From Chromobotia macracanthus (lineage: Eukaryota > Chordata > Actinopteri > Cypriniformes > Botiidae), in assembly GCA_036877525.1 (NCBI GenBank), contig JAZGTH010000014.1, positions 1,680,001 to 1,744,000 on the forward strand: a DNA stretch of 64,000 nucleotides. Reading direction: 5' to 3'. Made by a program: the position numbers and the translations under genes. Of the stretch, positions 47,361 through 61,572 are shown one piece after another. Numbering within the stretch: the first letter of the stretch is position 1; every line of letters begins with the position of its first letter. The notes beneath the pieces are model-generated. The model saw only the letters and a program-made list of their open reading frames with translations, searched no databases and was not told where the DNA came from.

Positions 47361-50300
47361 GTTCACACACACACCTTTAACAGTTTGCTTGAAGATCACC
47401 ACTGTTACTTAGACACATCTCTTCCTTTAGCTGCAGTATTTGTCTGCTATCATATTTATCCACTAACAGTCACACTAACCTCTGACCTTTACTTCATAGC
47501 GGACGACAACTCTGAATCAACAGGTAACGGTTATAAGATGGTTGTTTTTAATGTCCACTTTTAATATACTGTCATTGTTTACCTCAGAAATGAATAGCTA
47601 ATGCTTTCTTTTGTCTTAGGTGAGTGTGACTGATTAGTACGTCATTTTCTCTCAGGTTGGCCTGACCCTCCTCAGGATCTGGAGCTGTCTGATCCATCAG
47701 CTCACGGTGTCAGACTCACCTGGGTGCCTGGAAATGAAAACGACAGCCCTGTTACACGTAAGGCTGTACACATCTTCCTTTGACAGGAATCCATAATAAG
47801 CTTCTAATCCGATGCAGCTGGTGTCGGTAGAGTTGTATTTCTCTAAGACGCCGTACAAGCTCTGACGCGAGCTCATATGAAGGCAAATACCCTCTATGGT
47901 TTAGTCTCACCATCACTGCAGTGAGCTCCTCAGTTTTAATAATGACAAAATACATTTTCATGTTAATTTTGAATGCAGGGAGTTGTTTGATTACATCCAG
48001 GTGTCAACCCACCTTACAATTTTAGGTTGTAAGAATGTTTCCATAATGTTTCCATTCAGTAACAAAAACATTAAAAAAGGTAATTTTGAAAGCTCTGAAA
48101 AAACATTCTTTAAAATGTTCCACTAACAACTTAAAAATAATGTTATTGATTTATGTAATATTAAAAAATGTTACCGCACAAATCGCAATCGTTTGTCATT
48201 CAGTACAGTATCTGTTTCTGAACTAATTCAGCCACTCTGTCCACAGACTTTCTTGTCCAGTTTGAGGAAGACAGGGTGGAGCCAGGAAAGTGGCATAACC
48301 TGTCGATACATGACGGTAACCTAAACTCGGTCGACCTGCAGCTGTCACCCTTCGTCAACTACCAGTTCAGAGTCATCGCAATCAACGGCATGGGTCAGAG
48401 TCAACCCAGCCACCCCTCGGCACGCTATCTGACCAGTGGAACTCGTAAGTTACATATTATATAAACAGTGTGTAAATCTGTGACGGGAAGATTTATAAAT
48501 GCAGCTATTATAAAGGTAGGGTAGGCAATTTCGGAGAGGCTAGTTATAACAGGCTAGCTTTGAAAGCATAAAATCCCACCCTCCATTCCAAGCGATCTCC
48601 AAAGCCTTGCCTAAATTTTGCCCAATACTTCCCGTCTCATCCAACACAGTTGTTTCTGTTGCTTTGTGCTTTAACTCTCTTAATGGCTGGATTTCTTCTT
48701 TCTTTTCTGATCTTTTCTCTCGTGTCTCTCCTGTGATGTCAGCTGAAGGCACATCAGACACTGACTCTACAGTTGTAGGTAATGCGGGGAATGTAACACG
48801 TCTGATTACTCATATTTTTTCTTAGTATTTTTGTATATTTTTTCCAGTGAAAATATCCAAACATCCTTTTTTAAACATGATAAATGAACTTGAAAATTAA
48901 ACTTTGATTTTTTCCAGAATCTCCTATTTTGTTTCCTGTTTTAACATAAACCAGGAGATGTTTTAAGGTTTATGCTTGATAAAAACAATGACCTCTTGTG
49001 GTAATGCCGTGATACAGGCATTCAGATGTAGAGGAAGACATGAAGTTTCAGTTAAGATTCCAACCAAGTTTCTCATTCCCACACCATAGCGTGGCTGCTT
49101 TGTTGGTAATGATGTAAAACACATTTATTGTTTTCATAAGATGGGAATGTGTGTGTGTGTGTGTGTGTGTGGTACAAAAGGGAATAACTAGTTTGTTCAG
49201 ATGATGGTAACTTCCACCTGTTTCGATAAACTATATTGAGCTTTTGCAGGATGCTTGAACTGCCAGACATTTGCTGAAATCTCATCCATGCTTACAAATA
49301 TCTCTCAGGTGGTTGTTTTCAACTTTTTTCATTGAGTATTTGGAAAAGAAAAATTGATGGTATTCTGTTGAACAAACTCTGTGTTTTATCGCATCTCTTA
49401 GATGTTTGTCACTGACGTCTAACTCTAGAATCTCCATCTAAACTGCTGTCTGTTCTCTTCCTCTCTCAGCGGTTAACTTTACAGATGCCTTGATGTTTGA
49501 AACCCCTCCACCTCCCCTCCCCACCACCCCGGTGCCAGCAGAACTTCCCCCAGAACCAGCCACCCCAGCCCCACCTGCCCCGACAACTGCTGCTCCACCT
49601 AAATCTACTACTGCTAGTACTACAACTACCACAGCTACAGCAGCGTACACCACAACTCTTCCTGTTACAGCCCATTTCTCCCAAAATGGTGGACTGGAAA
49701 TTACTGGGTATCTGATAATGACACTGTGTGTATTGAAAGACACAACACTACATCTGAGTAGACGAAATCAGCAGAAGATTAGATCAGATCAGATTGTTCA
49801 CATGACATGTATCCCAGCGAACAGGGAACATTCTCAGAATGTTAACATTGGCTTTTTATAAAACATTTGGGAAACGTTCTTACAACCCAAACTTGTGAGC
49901 TGGGATCTCTGACTCAGTCGTCCAGTTAAGACAAAGAACTAACTGGTGTTCGGGTTGTACCTGCACAACACTTCGATTAAACAGAATTAGTATTTACGTT
50001 TGCTTCAGCCTGATGTCTCGCATGATTTTGTACGCTGAACTATGAGGTTTTATCCATTAGATGATTCTGTAAAAACCAGAAGAAATGTCGGATCAAATCA
50101 AGTCAAACACATTTGCTAATATTAACGTCTTGTAGCGACATCACTCAAAAGCTGTAGGTTAAGGTTTATTGTTTACCCAATATTAAAGTGTGCTCCTCTT
50201 CCCCTGTTCTGCACAGCTCCAAACGTAAAGATCTGGAATCTGAGCGTGGAAGCTAACAATGACTATGCTAACGTCAGCTGGAAGCACAACTTCTCCGGTG

Positions 50301-52671
50301 ACAGCAGCAAGTTTGTGGTCGAGTTCACGACAGACAGTAAGAGTCAGATGCATCTCTCCTGTAAATCATCCGCTCATAATGCAATTTTTACTGGAAATGT
50401 AAAGCACATCATCTGGAACCTTACAGAGAGGTTCATTGAATGGGAGGGATTGTAAATGTTATTTTAAATGCTTTGCATTTATAATATCTCTATGCTATGA
50501 TGCTCTGTAATGTTTTCTTGAAACTGCAGCATCTTGTTAATTATATAATCTTTGCTGTTACTCACTGATAAATAATATCAGGACCAGATTCTGTATTGTA
50601 TGGGAACATGTATCCCATATTCTGTCAGTTCTGGCTCATCTCATTGATGACTCTTGAGGTTTTGTTTCTTTTTTATCTTGTGGAAATGTATCGGAGAGAG
50701 AAGGATAATGGCGGGGTTAATGTTTCTCAGGTCAAAGCAACACATGTACACGCACTCTCTCGCTTTCTGTCTCTATCTCACACTTCTCTTGTCTTCTTCT
50801 GAAGGTGGTGATGGTTTGATGACAAGCATACGAGTAAATCAAGAGCCTCCCATTAGGCTGGCTGGGCTGGTGTCCGGGATCAAGTATCGGTTGCGGGTTT
50901 ATTCCCACGAGCATGACACCATCAGCAGTGACTACGTCACGTTCGAGACAGGCAGAGGTGAGGGGCGGCCAAGACACAAGGAAGGACTTTGAAAGGGTTC
51001 AGTGTGAACATTTGAATTGGGGGAACCCACAACAGAGTGTATGCAGCTGCATTATGTTTAATGTCATGTTATTTTATCTTGTAACTGGTTGTTAGTTCTG
51101 GTCTAGTGCTGGCTTGCATGGATAGTGTTTAACTTGGTTAGTAATTTTTTTAGCAGCAGCCGTCTTCCCTGGTTACCTGCCTGCATGGTCTTGTGTGGTG
51201 AACACAATGAAATCTCAGTGTTTTCTGTAGGAACACGCTCAATAAGATACTGATCCTAAACATGATAATATCATGTGAGAACCTGTGGCAGCGGATTTCT
51301 GTTTTCTTTATGGATTTCTCATCACAAACGTAAACATTATTCTGTACCTCTCTTTTCCATAAAACAGCCTACAGGCAGCCTGAAGACATGGCTGCTCAGG
51401 GCTGGTTTATCGGGCTCATATGTGCCTTCGCTCTGTTGGTCCTTATCCTGCTGATTGCCTTTATCATCAAGAGGAGTCGTTCAAGAAAATGCCCAGGTAA
51501 CATCCAGTCCATACACCAACCCAGCAGGGCACAGTCTCAGAACATTGGCCAATGTTCTTTCAAAGTTTTGTCTCAAGCTTTTTTTAACATTATATATCAC
51601 ATATATCAAAAATGTTGTTAAGTCATTAGTAGATCATTTTAAAAAGTTACAGACTTAAAGTTTGTATAGCATTCTTATAACCAAGCAATAACATTAATAC
51701 AACATCTAAAAAAACTGCTTTGAATGTTACTAGAACTTTGAAAATAACATTTTTAATTATTAACATTTTATTAGTTATTTTTACATTAGGGAAACGTTAG
51801 GGAAATGTTCTTACAACCTAAAATTGTTATTTTTGAAAGGCTCATTTACACTAATTATTGCGCTATTGATGCAGCAGATCAGTACAGTATAGTACTGCTT
51901 ACGGTATGCAAATGATCTTTAGTTGTAATTCAGGAGTGATTATTTGTTTTGTGTTGCACTGCTTTTGTCAAGACTAAACTGCTGGTTATTATTAGTTTAT
52001 GGTTTTTCTTCAGTGGAAGACAAGAAAGATTTCCCCGTGGATCCTGTTGAGCATAAAGACCAAGATGGATCATTGACTTATCCGTAAGTTTGCATCACTG
52101 ATCTCTTTACTGTAATCAAGATAATCAGTAAAAAAGCTGCTGAGGTTCATTTTGAGGAAAAAAGGCTTAAATGTGCCATTTGGTTTTCATATGCAGTCTG
52201 TGCTGTGTATGATGGTGTACCTGATAGATGATTCTCTATGTGTGTCTTTTGACTCATGCTCTCATTAACACGAGCTTCTGTACATGTGACCTCTGTGTAA
52301 TACTCGACTATCCAAACCAAAATAAGCCAGCAATGTTTTCAAAAGAATAGCTAGACTGTGTTTTATTTCTTTAAATTGAGATTAAACGTTAAATAAATGT
52401 TCAAGGTGTCATAACTCTCTCTTTTCCTCTTCTGCCCGACAGCAGTGAAGAGGACAACAAACCTCTGCAGGGCAGCCAGACGTCTCTGGATGGCAACGTC
52501 AAGGAGAGTGATGACAGCCTAGTGGACTATGGTGAAGGAGGGGATGGACAGTTTAATGAGGATGGCTCCTTCATTGGCCAATACACAGTTATGAAGGACA
52601 AAGAGGAAACGGATGGAAACGAGAGCTCTGAGGCCACATCACCTGTGAACGCTCTCTACTCTCTGGCGTAG
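42370..52671 (+). CDS. nfasc: nfasc, neurofascin (L1-family adhesion molecule), lacking FN3 domains 2-4
   Basis: Exons: 42370-42475, 43038-43228, 43390-43512, 44171-44341, 45032-45143, 45322-45506, 45595-45726, 46078-46215, 46296-46407, 46497-46663, 46930-47077, 47230-47360, 47500-47523, 47656-47757, 48247-48444, 48743-48778, 49470-49688, 50217-50336, 50805-50957, 51368-51496, 52014-52083, 52443-52671. Phases all agree, giving about 998 residues without the signal peptide. It encodes six Ig domains (first words KQPPIIVKQSAKDYIVDPRD; pairs of C...W...YxC), one FN3 domain (WPDPPQDLELSD...), a Pro/Thr mucin-like segment, the membrane-proximal FN3 (VKIWNLSVEAN...), a membrane span GWFIGLICAFALLVLILLI and a cytoplasmic tail with the ankyrin-binding FIGQY and terminal NALYSLA. 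Wording matches neurofascin, not NrCAM, CHL1 or L1. It is an axon initial segment/node adhesion protein (known). The signal-peptide exon was not found. Confidence 0.94.
46676..46801 (-). mobile_element. tRNA-derived SINE in nfasc intron (minus orientation)
   Basis: Read on the minus strand it has GTTCCTGTAGCTCAATGGGT (A-box region), a B-box-like GGTTTGATTCCCAGGGAAC and a tail related to GGATAAAAGTGTCTGCC. It is the same family as 57394-57520. It lies between exons 46663 and 46930. Confidence 0.75.
47500..47523 (+). other. nfasc: nfasc 24-bp microexon
   Basis: A phase-1 to phase-1 exon of 24 bp, flanked by catag and gtaacg, encodes ADDNSEST between Ig6 and FN3-1. Mammalian neurofascin also has an alternatively used short segment here. 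Being symmetrical, it can be included or skipped without changing the frame. Confidence 0.75.
47656..48444 (+). other. nfasc: nfasc exons for FN3 domain 1
   Basis: Exons 47656-47757 and 48247-48444 encode one complete fibronectin III domain. Words DLELSD, VRLTWVPGN, LVQFEED and YQFRVIAING closely match FN3-1 of human neurofascin. The next exon is only a 36-bp linker at 48743-48778, after which the mucin-like exon follows. No FN3-2, -3 or -4 exons lie between. Confidence 0.92.
48014..48190. mobile_element. MITE-like fragment, CCCAGCTAAC family (minus)
   Basis: TTAGGTTGTAAGAATGTTTCCATAATGTTTCCATTCAGTAAC and CATTCTTTAAAATGTTCCACTAACAAC place this in the family; it lies in the intron between the two FN3-1 exons of nfasc. 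Confidence 0.6.
48514..48660. mobile_element. Interspersed repeat in nfasc intron (family also at 11818)
   Basis: AGGGTAGGCAATTTCGGAGAGG, GCTAGCTTTGAAAGCATAAAAT and CTCCAAAGCCTTGCC match the copy at 11818-12100 over about 100 bases. It lies about 80 bases before the 36-bp linker exon. Confidence 0.65.
49470..49688 (+). other. nfasc: nfasc mucin-like (PAT) exon
   Basis: A 219-bp phase-1 exon encodes a Pro/Ala/Thr-rich stretch: PPPPLPTTPVPAELPPEP, then TTAAPPKSTTASTTTTT. This is the mucin-like segment that marks the neuronal NF186-type neurofascin. It would carry dense O-glycosylation. The donor used here, AATG|gtggac, is weak but gives the correct phase and joins to A-P-N-V-K-I-W as in the human protein. 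Confidence 0.8.
49813..49904. mobile_element. Short MITE copy with both ends, CCCAGC...GCTGGG
   Basis: A 92-bp internally deleted element starts CCCAGCGAACAGGGAACATT and ends TTGTGAGCTGGG, flanked by AT on both sides. It shows that the two ends seen separately elsewhere belong to the same family. Confidence 0.7.
51520..51830. mobile_element. MITE-like element, nearly full length, in nfasc intron
   Basis: It starts ACCCAGCAGGGCACAGTCTCAGAAC and ends TTCTTACAACCTAAAATTGTT, about 310 bp apart, with the family interior words AACCAAGCAATAACATTAATA. It lies directly after the transmembrane exon donor of nfasc. Confidence 0.65.
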
Positions 52672-55590
<2,919 letters not shown>

Positions 55591-56134
55591 ATTAATTATT
55601 AGCTTATTTATTGCACACATAAACACAGATTTGTACAGCCCAGCATGTGCACACTATTTGAGAGACAGCGCGCATTCTATGTACAGGTACAATATACACA
55701 ATATAATGGAAAATATCTTATAGACACAACTAAATAATACACAATACAAAATGCAGTAATAACTTAATATGTATTTAGTTTCACATGCCCAGATTTCTTT
55801 ATCCTGCAAGCAAATATGTTTATTTAAAAATAGGTTTTTTAGTGTACACAATAATTTTGTACTTTCTTTGTGTTGTAATTTGTCAATGTTTTTTTTCATT
55901 TTTTGCCTCAGTTAATTTCGAATTATTTAATGCATTATGAGACTATGAACATCCATCAAACTCTGGATATTGATTGTGATGTTTTTAGGAAATGACGTGT
56001 GACATTTTATAACCACCCCAAAGATAATAACATCTTACCGTAATGCGCTAGTTACGCGACTTGCATGATTAATTTATTGCCCACTGCTGATGAGGTTAAG
56101 ATTTATAACCTGTACTTTGGAACTATTAATTATG

Positions 56135-56141
56135 TATAAAA
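56135..56141 (+). promoter_or_regulatory. TATA box of the first chitinase gene
   Basis: TATAAAA stands about 30 bases before a likely transcription start; the first non-coding exon ends at 56190 (GACGCAG|gtaaag). A second 5' exon begins at 56276 and carries the ATG. Confidence 0.6.
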
Positions 56142-56321
56142 ATGGCTGAAGATTTCAGCAAACAGCTCATTCTCAGTGACACTGACGCAGGTAAAGATGC
56201 TTGTCAGTTTTCTATGAAATTCTGAAATTTATGTCAAATTGTGGTAGTAAATTACATTTTTGTGCACATTTATAGGTCGATATACAACTCTGAAGAATAC
56301 GTGTGTGGATTCAACAGTACA

Positions 56322-59300
56322 ATGACTAAACTAGCTCTTTTAGCAGGTATGGTCCATTAAAATGTACATTAAACTGTGTTTTTTACGTAGTTTATGCATA
56401 ACCATGTTGTATTTTGTATAGGGTTGGGGTTTCTGCTAACATTTCAGACTGGTAAGAATTTCTATCTCATTACTTAATAATAATAAAAGATAATAAAAGA
56501 ATGTTGTGAAATATGATTAATATTATATCTTATTTCTAGTGGCCTCTACAAAACTGGTGTGTTACTTCACCAACTGGTCCCAGTACAGGCCAGGTGATGG
56601 GAAGTTCACTCCAGACAGTGTAGATCCCTTCCTGTGCACACATGTGATCTACGCTCTGGCCACCATCAGCCCCACCAACGAAATCACCACTGTTGAATGG
56701 AACGATGATGTCATGTACAAGTCACTCAATGCCTTGAAAAAAGTGTAAGCAAAAGCTGTTTCTATAGCAATATATAATCATTACAACACATTATAAACAA
56801 GGATTAATTATGCACAAATCAACAGCAATTAATTAAGATCTTTTGGTGGTTTAAAGCTGCAATTTGTAACTTGTTTTGGTTAAAAATAAAAACAAAAATC
56901 AGATCAGTGTTCAAAACAGAAAAGTTTAACATCTGTTCTAGGTTTTATATTTGAATATTATTTACAGTAACCCTGCATTGAAGACGATGCTGTCTGTTGG
57001 AGGTCTGGCCTATGGAATCAGCCCGTAAGTCTTACATAATATTCACCATGCTGAAGTTATAAACTCCATGTGACATGATCTACACATCGTCTCGCTATAA
57101 TTAAACAATAAAAAGTGGATTTAAACGTTTGATTAAATCATGAAGTCCCAGCAGCAGGAGAACATGCAGAGATGCTTCAGTGAGTGTCTTTGTGCTGCAG
57201 GTTTATTAACATGGTATCGACTCCAGAAAACCGCAAGACGTTCATCCGTTCTGCGATGCTGTTTCTTCGCACTCATAACTTTGATGGCTTAGATCTTGAC
57301 TGGGAGTATCCAGGACAGAACGGAAGTCCACCAGAGGACAAGCAGAGGTTCACTGCACTGATCAAGGTAGCTGAAATTATTATTATGGAGCATTGTATGT
57401 GTTCCTGTAGCTCAGTTGGTAGATCATCGCGTTTGGTTGTGAGTTTGATTCTCAGGGAGCACATATACTGATCAGATGTATAGCTTGAATACACTGTGAG
57501 TTGCTTTGGATAAAAGCGTCTTGCAATTGTTTGTCCTGGCTACACTCTTAAATATAAAGGTGCTTCACGATACCATAGAAAAACCATTTTGGCTGTATGG
57601 TTCCATAAAGAACCTTAAACATACGTAGAACCTTTCTGTGTCACAAAAGGTTCTTTGTAGTGGAAAACGTTCTTTAGACTATAAAAAGGTAAAAAAGAAA
57701 TGGTTCTTTTAAGAACATCTGACTGAATGGTTCTTTGGGGAACCAAAAATTGTTCTTCTCTGGCATCACTGTGAAGAACCTTTTAAGAACCTTGATTTTT
57801 AAGAGTGTATAGGTGATTTTTAGACTAACTGTGTTTCAAATGTGTCTAAATCGCTAGGAACTGAGGCAGGCGATTGAACAGGAAGCCTTGGACGTGAGGA
57901 AATCGCCTCTGATACTCTCCTCCAAAGTTTCTGCTCTAAAGACCACCATCGACATGGGCTATGAGATCGCTGAAATTGCAGGGTAAAAATGCTGCACCTG
58001 ACAGAGTTTCAACAAAGCTTAAAATGAAAGCATGATGCCTACATGAACAGTTTTTAACTTCCTGTCATTACAGTCAGGTGGACTTTCTGAGCATCTTGAC
58101 TTATGATTATCATGGACACTGGGATTCTGTGACAGGACACAACAGTCCGCTGTATCGGAGCTCCTTGGACAGCGGAAACAGCCTCGAACTCAATATTGTA
58201 AGACCAACACCCATAACTCCAGTCAATAACAGTTCAAAGCACCACGTGTAATCTGATGAACTCTCTTTATCAGAACGCCTCTGTTTCATACTGGCTCAGT
58301 GGTGGAGCTCCGGCTGAGAGACTGCTCATTAGCTTCCCCACATTTGGTCGCACGTTCTTGCTGTCCACTTCAGAAACGGGTCTCCGGGCCCCAGCCAGCG
58401 GCCCTGCTGGTGCCGGTGCCTACACACGTGAACCGGGCTTCTGGTCCTATTATGAGGTTTGAAATAATGTGTTTCACACTATTGTGGCTAGTGCAGCAAA
58501 GTCTGATGTAAAGACATGTGATCAAAAACAGAACCACTGATTTAAAACAATCTATTCAAACCAATCACTTCACCAAATCTGTGTGTGATGTTTGTGAGGT
58601 TGGAAGATGAAGGTTCTAGAACGTTGTTTGTTGCACAGATCTGCCCCATGGAATTGACTGCTAAAGTGGAGTGGATTAGTGACCAGCAGGTGCCCTATTT
58701 AGTTCAAGGAAAGGCTTGGGTGGGTTATGACAACCAGGAGAGCTTTACTGCTAAGGTAAATTCACTTGTGTGCTCCACTGCAGAGGAACACAATGACAGA
58801 GCAGGTTTAAAATGGTTGAATTTATTCTGATTGAGCTTTCAAATGTTTGCTTGAACAGGTGCAGTGGCTTAACTCACTGAACTTGGGCGGAGCCTCAGTG
58901 TGGACCTTAGATTTTGATGATTTTTCAGGCCGTTTCTGCTCTCAAGGAGCTTACCCACTGGTCAACCATTTGCGCAACTCTCTAGGTTAATAAACACTTT
59001 CCCAGCGTAATTGTGTGATGATGCAGTGAATATGTGATTAATTCAGGCCATCTTTAGCCTAAAATGTAAAATAAAATATTTTGTCTTCTATTATATACTG
59101 TAGTGTAATGTTTAATCTCTTTTCGCAGGTTTCGCTCCCAAGCCCACCACTACACCACGGCCCACCACAACCGCGAACCCCCACGCCTCCTTCTGTGTTG
59201 GTAGACCAGATGGGTTGTACCCCAACCCTGCTGATAAGACAACCTTCTTCCACTGTTTCAATGGAAACACATACCTGCAAAATTGCCAGCCAGGTCTAGT

Positions 59301-59337
59301 GTTTGTTGACGCTTGTAAATGTTGCAACTGGCCATAA
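56322..59337 (+). CDS. chia: Secreted GH18 chitinase (acidic mammalian chitinase-like)
   Basis: Exons: 56322-56346, 56422-56451, 56540-56744, 56968-57024, 57201-57366, 57858-57982, 58074-58197, 58274-58456, 58639-58755, 58859-58985, 59129-59337; 455 residues, similar to AMCase (about 475). A signal peptide (MTKLALLAGLGFLLTFQT) precedes the mature start KLVCYFTNWSQYRPG. The catalytic motif DGLDLDWEYP (DxxDxDxE) is complete. The GGW of typical chitinases is GGL here (SVGGLAYG), and other family words are LTYDYHG, VWVGYDN-like and VWTLDFDDF. A short Pro/Thr linker leads to a C-terminal chitin-binding domain (CBM14) with its six cysteines: C-VGRPDGLYPNP, HCFNG, C-QPGLVF, CKCCNW. It hydrolyses chitin outside the cell in gut or immune settings (known of the family). 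Which teleost chia paralogue it is cannot be told. AATAAA follows at 59452. Confidence 0.94.
57394..57520 (+). mobile_element. tRNA-derived SINE in a chitinase intron
   Basis: GTTCCTGTAGCTCAGTTGG (A box region), GAGTTTGATTCTCAGGGAGC (B box region), then a body ending TTTGGATAAAAGCGTCTTGC. The head looks like a tRNA gene but does not fold as one; it is the head of the SINE. Confidence 0.8.
57542..57812. mobile_element. Complete MITE with ACACTCTTAAA terminal inverted repeats
   Basis: The left end TACACTCTTAAATATAAAGG and the right end CCTTGATTTTTAAGAGTGTA are inverted repeats about 270 bp apart, next to TA dinucleotides that fit a TA target duplication. The interior is filled with GGTTCTTT/AAGAACC words. 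It is the best copy of the family also seen at 12897 and 22375, and it sits 20 bases after the SINE in the same chitinase intron. Confidence 0.8.
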
Positions 59338-59459
59338 GCTGATGAAACAAATCAACATCAAATATTCATTTAAGTTTAATAAGTTAATAAGTTGTAAATT
59401 TAAATTCAGTCTCTTGTTGAGAAATGATGTTCTCTTGTTCTTTTCACTTTCAATAAAAT

Positions 59460-61220
59460 ATTTATAGCGGTCACATTTTTATCTTCAAACTACACAAGCC
59501 GATCATCTGTAAGAATAAAATAAAGATAGTAAATAAAGGTAAACTAATCTTATAAATAACCTTAAATTATACAACAAATTATTGTTGTAAATTAATTTAA
59601 AACAAATTATTTGACAGTCTTAATAAAGTACTGCAAAAATAATGTCATTGTTTCTCACAATTGGATAAAAGAGCATAAAGGTTGTAGGATATAATTGTGT
59701 ATTTTTTCTAGTAATCATTAATTTTTGCCACTATGAGCATTGATAACCTAGTTAGATCATTAAATAAAAAATAATGACATTATATAGTGTATACATGTAC
59801 ATAAACAAACTAATCAGATGCTATAGGTGTGATGTATATATGATAACACACAGCTATGAGCTCTTCACTGAACTGCTGTTTTATCACAGCACAGAACCTA
59901 GAGCTGATTCTTATTTTTATTGCATAGCAACGTTCTGCCACTGTTTACATAATAACACTGACATCAACATGTGTCCACATTTTATTACAGTATGTGGAAA
60001 CTGTTTTACAGAAGCAATAATGCACTTAAGGCTGAAGCTGTGTAAACTTTGTAAAGAAACCTGTACAAGCTTATACTGTAGATAGAAGGTTTTACCTGTA
60101 AGACTACAGAACGTATAAGATAGAGCTTCTCATTCTTTTCAAAAATAATTCAGATAAAGGCCTCCAATATTATCCAAGACCATGTTTACACACACACGTC
60201 TGAGGTTTGCATTAGTCCAGAAAAATCCCACTTTTTTCACTTTTCAGCTTTAGTTTAGGAAACATTTTGACACAATACTCATCCAGGTGTAATGTCTCAG
60301 TGTTTTGGGAATGTCATGGGAAAAACGTTTTCAAAGTTAAAATTGTCCAATTAACTTGAAAGACACAGACAAAAAATGACAAACTAGCCTGCTGTCTCAT
60401 TAAATAAGACAATAACATTACAATTATGTAAGAACTTGGATTTTTAATTCTTCCAGTATATATTTTATACACATTGGCATCATATTGAGATTTTATTCTG
60501 TTCTGCTGTTCGTTTCTTTTCTTTCTGGGATTTTGACATGGTCATTATCAGCTGGCACTGTACCAGTGATAAGATATGAGATGAAACACTGCTTTTCTCT
60601 TCATATACTGGCAATCTTTCAACATCTCCACCTCCTGGCTTTGTTTTTACAAACCTTTTACTAAATAAAATATACATTACAATTTAATTTCATGATAAGA
60701 TTCTATAAAGTCAATGTGTTTCTGTTTGTGATTAAGTCTCAGATGCAATCTGTTTACTGCTCAGCTGTTTAATCCTGACTGACGTGCTGAAGGATCTGGT
60801 TTCCTAAAACAATATAATGTTATTATACTATTTTTATGTCATAAAGATTGATAAACTTCATAACAATAAACAGGACATCATAACAGTGTATTTATTAAGT
60901 GACAAGGATCTCAACAAAATGATCTGTATGGAAAACTGCACATCATAAAATTGGTGTGATTCACATTTCTATACTGCTTCTAAAAAGTCAATGTTAATAA
61001 CAAACTCAATATTAAAATAATTATTTGAATGAAAGCTAGCATTTTTTAGTTCAAATGGTCAATAATTGCCATTACATTTATTCATTTCATTCATTCATAC
61101 ATTCTCTGTATTTATTATACCTGAGGACTAGTAGACTAAATAACCTGTAGACTAAACATGTACTAGAATTTGATTATTGCCATTTTTCAGCCAACTCTTT
61201 TTTCAACTCTTTCCTCTTAA
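59460..61220. other. Intergenic stretch, no gene seen
   Basis: AT-rich DNA after the poly(A) signal of the first chitinase. I looked for further GH18 exons that would belong with the orphan exon at 61228 and saw none. Confidence 0.6.
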
Positions 61221-61227
61221 TTTGTAG

Positions 61228-61345
61228 GTTCGTTATTTGAAAGACAATAACTTTGGTGGAGCTTTTGTGTGGGCACTTGAGCTGGATGATTTTGCACGAC
61301 AGTTTTGTGGACAGGGGACTCATCCTCTTATAGGACATCTGCACA
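61228..61345 (+). pseudogene. Orphan chitinase exon (relic)
   Basis: After a good acceptor (tttgtag), the frame reads VRYLKDNNFGGAFVWALELD and DFARQFCGQGTHPLIGHL. This is the counterpart of exon 58859-58985 (VQWLNSLNLGGASVWTLDFD). No upstream GH18 exons and no CBM14 exon are near, and instead of the normal donor the frame runs straight into a 27-bp minisatellite. It is best seen as a remnant of a former chitinase copy, with about 40 residues still recognisable and no internal stop. Confidence 0.8.
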
Positions 61346-61572
61346 GACAGGACAGCAGGGCCAGACGAGGCAAACAGAGCAGCAGGGCCAGACGAGGATT
61401 GACAGGACAGCAGGGCCAGACGAGGCAAACAGAGCAGCAGGGCCAGACGAGGTTGACAGGACAGCAGGGCCAGACGAGGTTGACAGAGCAGCAGGGCCAG
61501 ACGAGGTTGACAGAGCAGCAGGGCCAGACGAGGCAAACAGAGCAGCAGGGCCAGACGAGGTTGACAAGGTTG
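61343..61572. repeat. 27-bp minisatellite, first block
   Basis: Units of the form GGCCAGACGAGGTTGACAGA + GCAGCAG are repeated about eight times directly after the orphan chitinase exon. Two unit types (GAGGTTGACAG and GAGGCAAACAG) alternate irregularly. The unit is a multiple of three, so frames stay open through it on both strands. Confidence 0.95.

Noticed and set aside
57394..57466. tRNA-like head GTAGCTCAGTTGG...GTTTGATTCTC
   Set aside because: It looks like a tRNA gene, but it continues into a SINE body and the same unit occurs elsewhere in the window; no proper acceptor stem.
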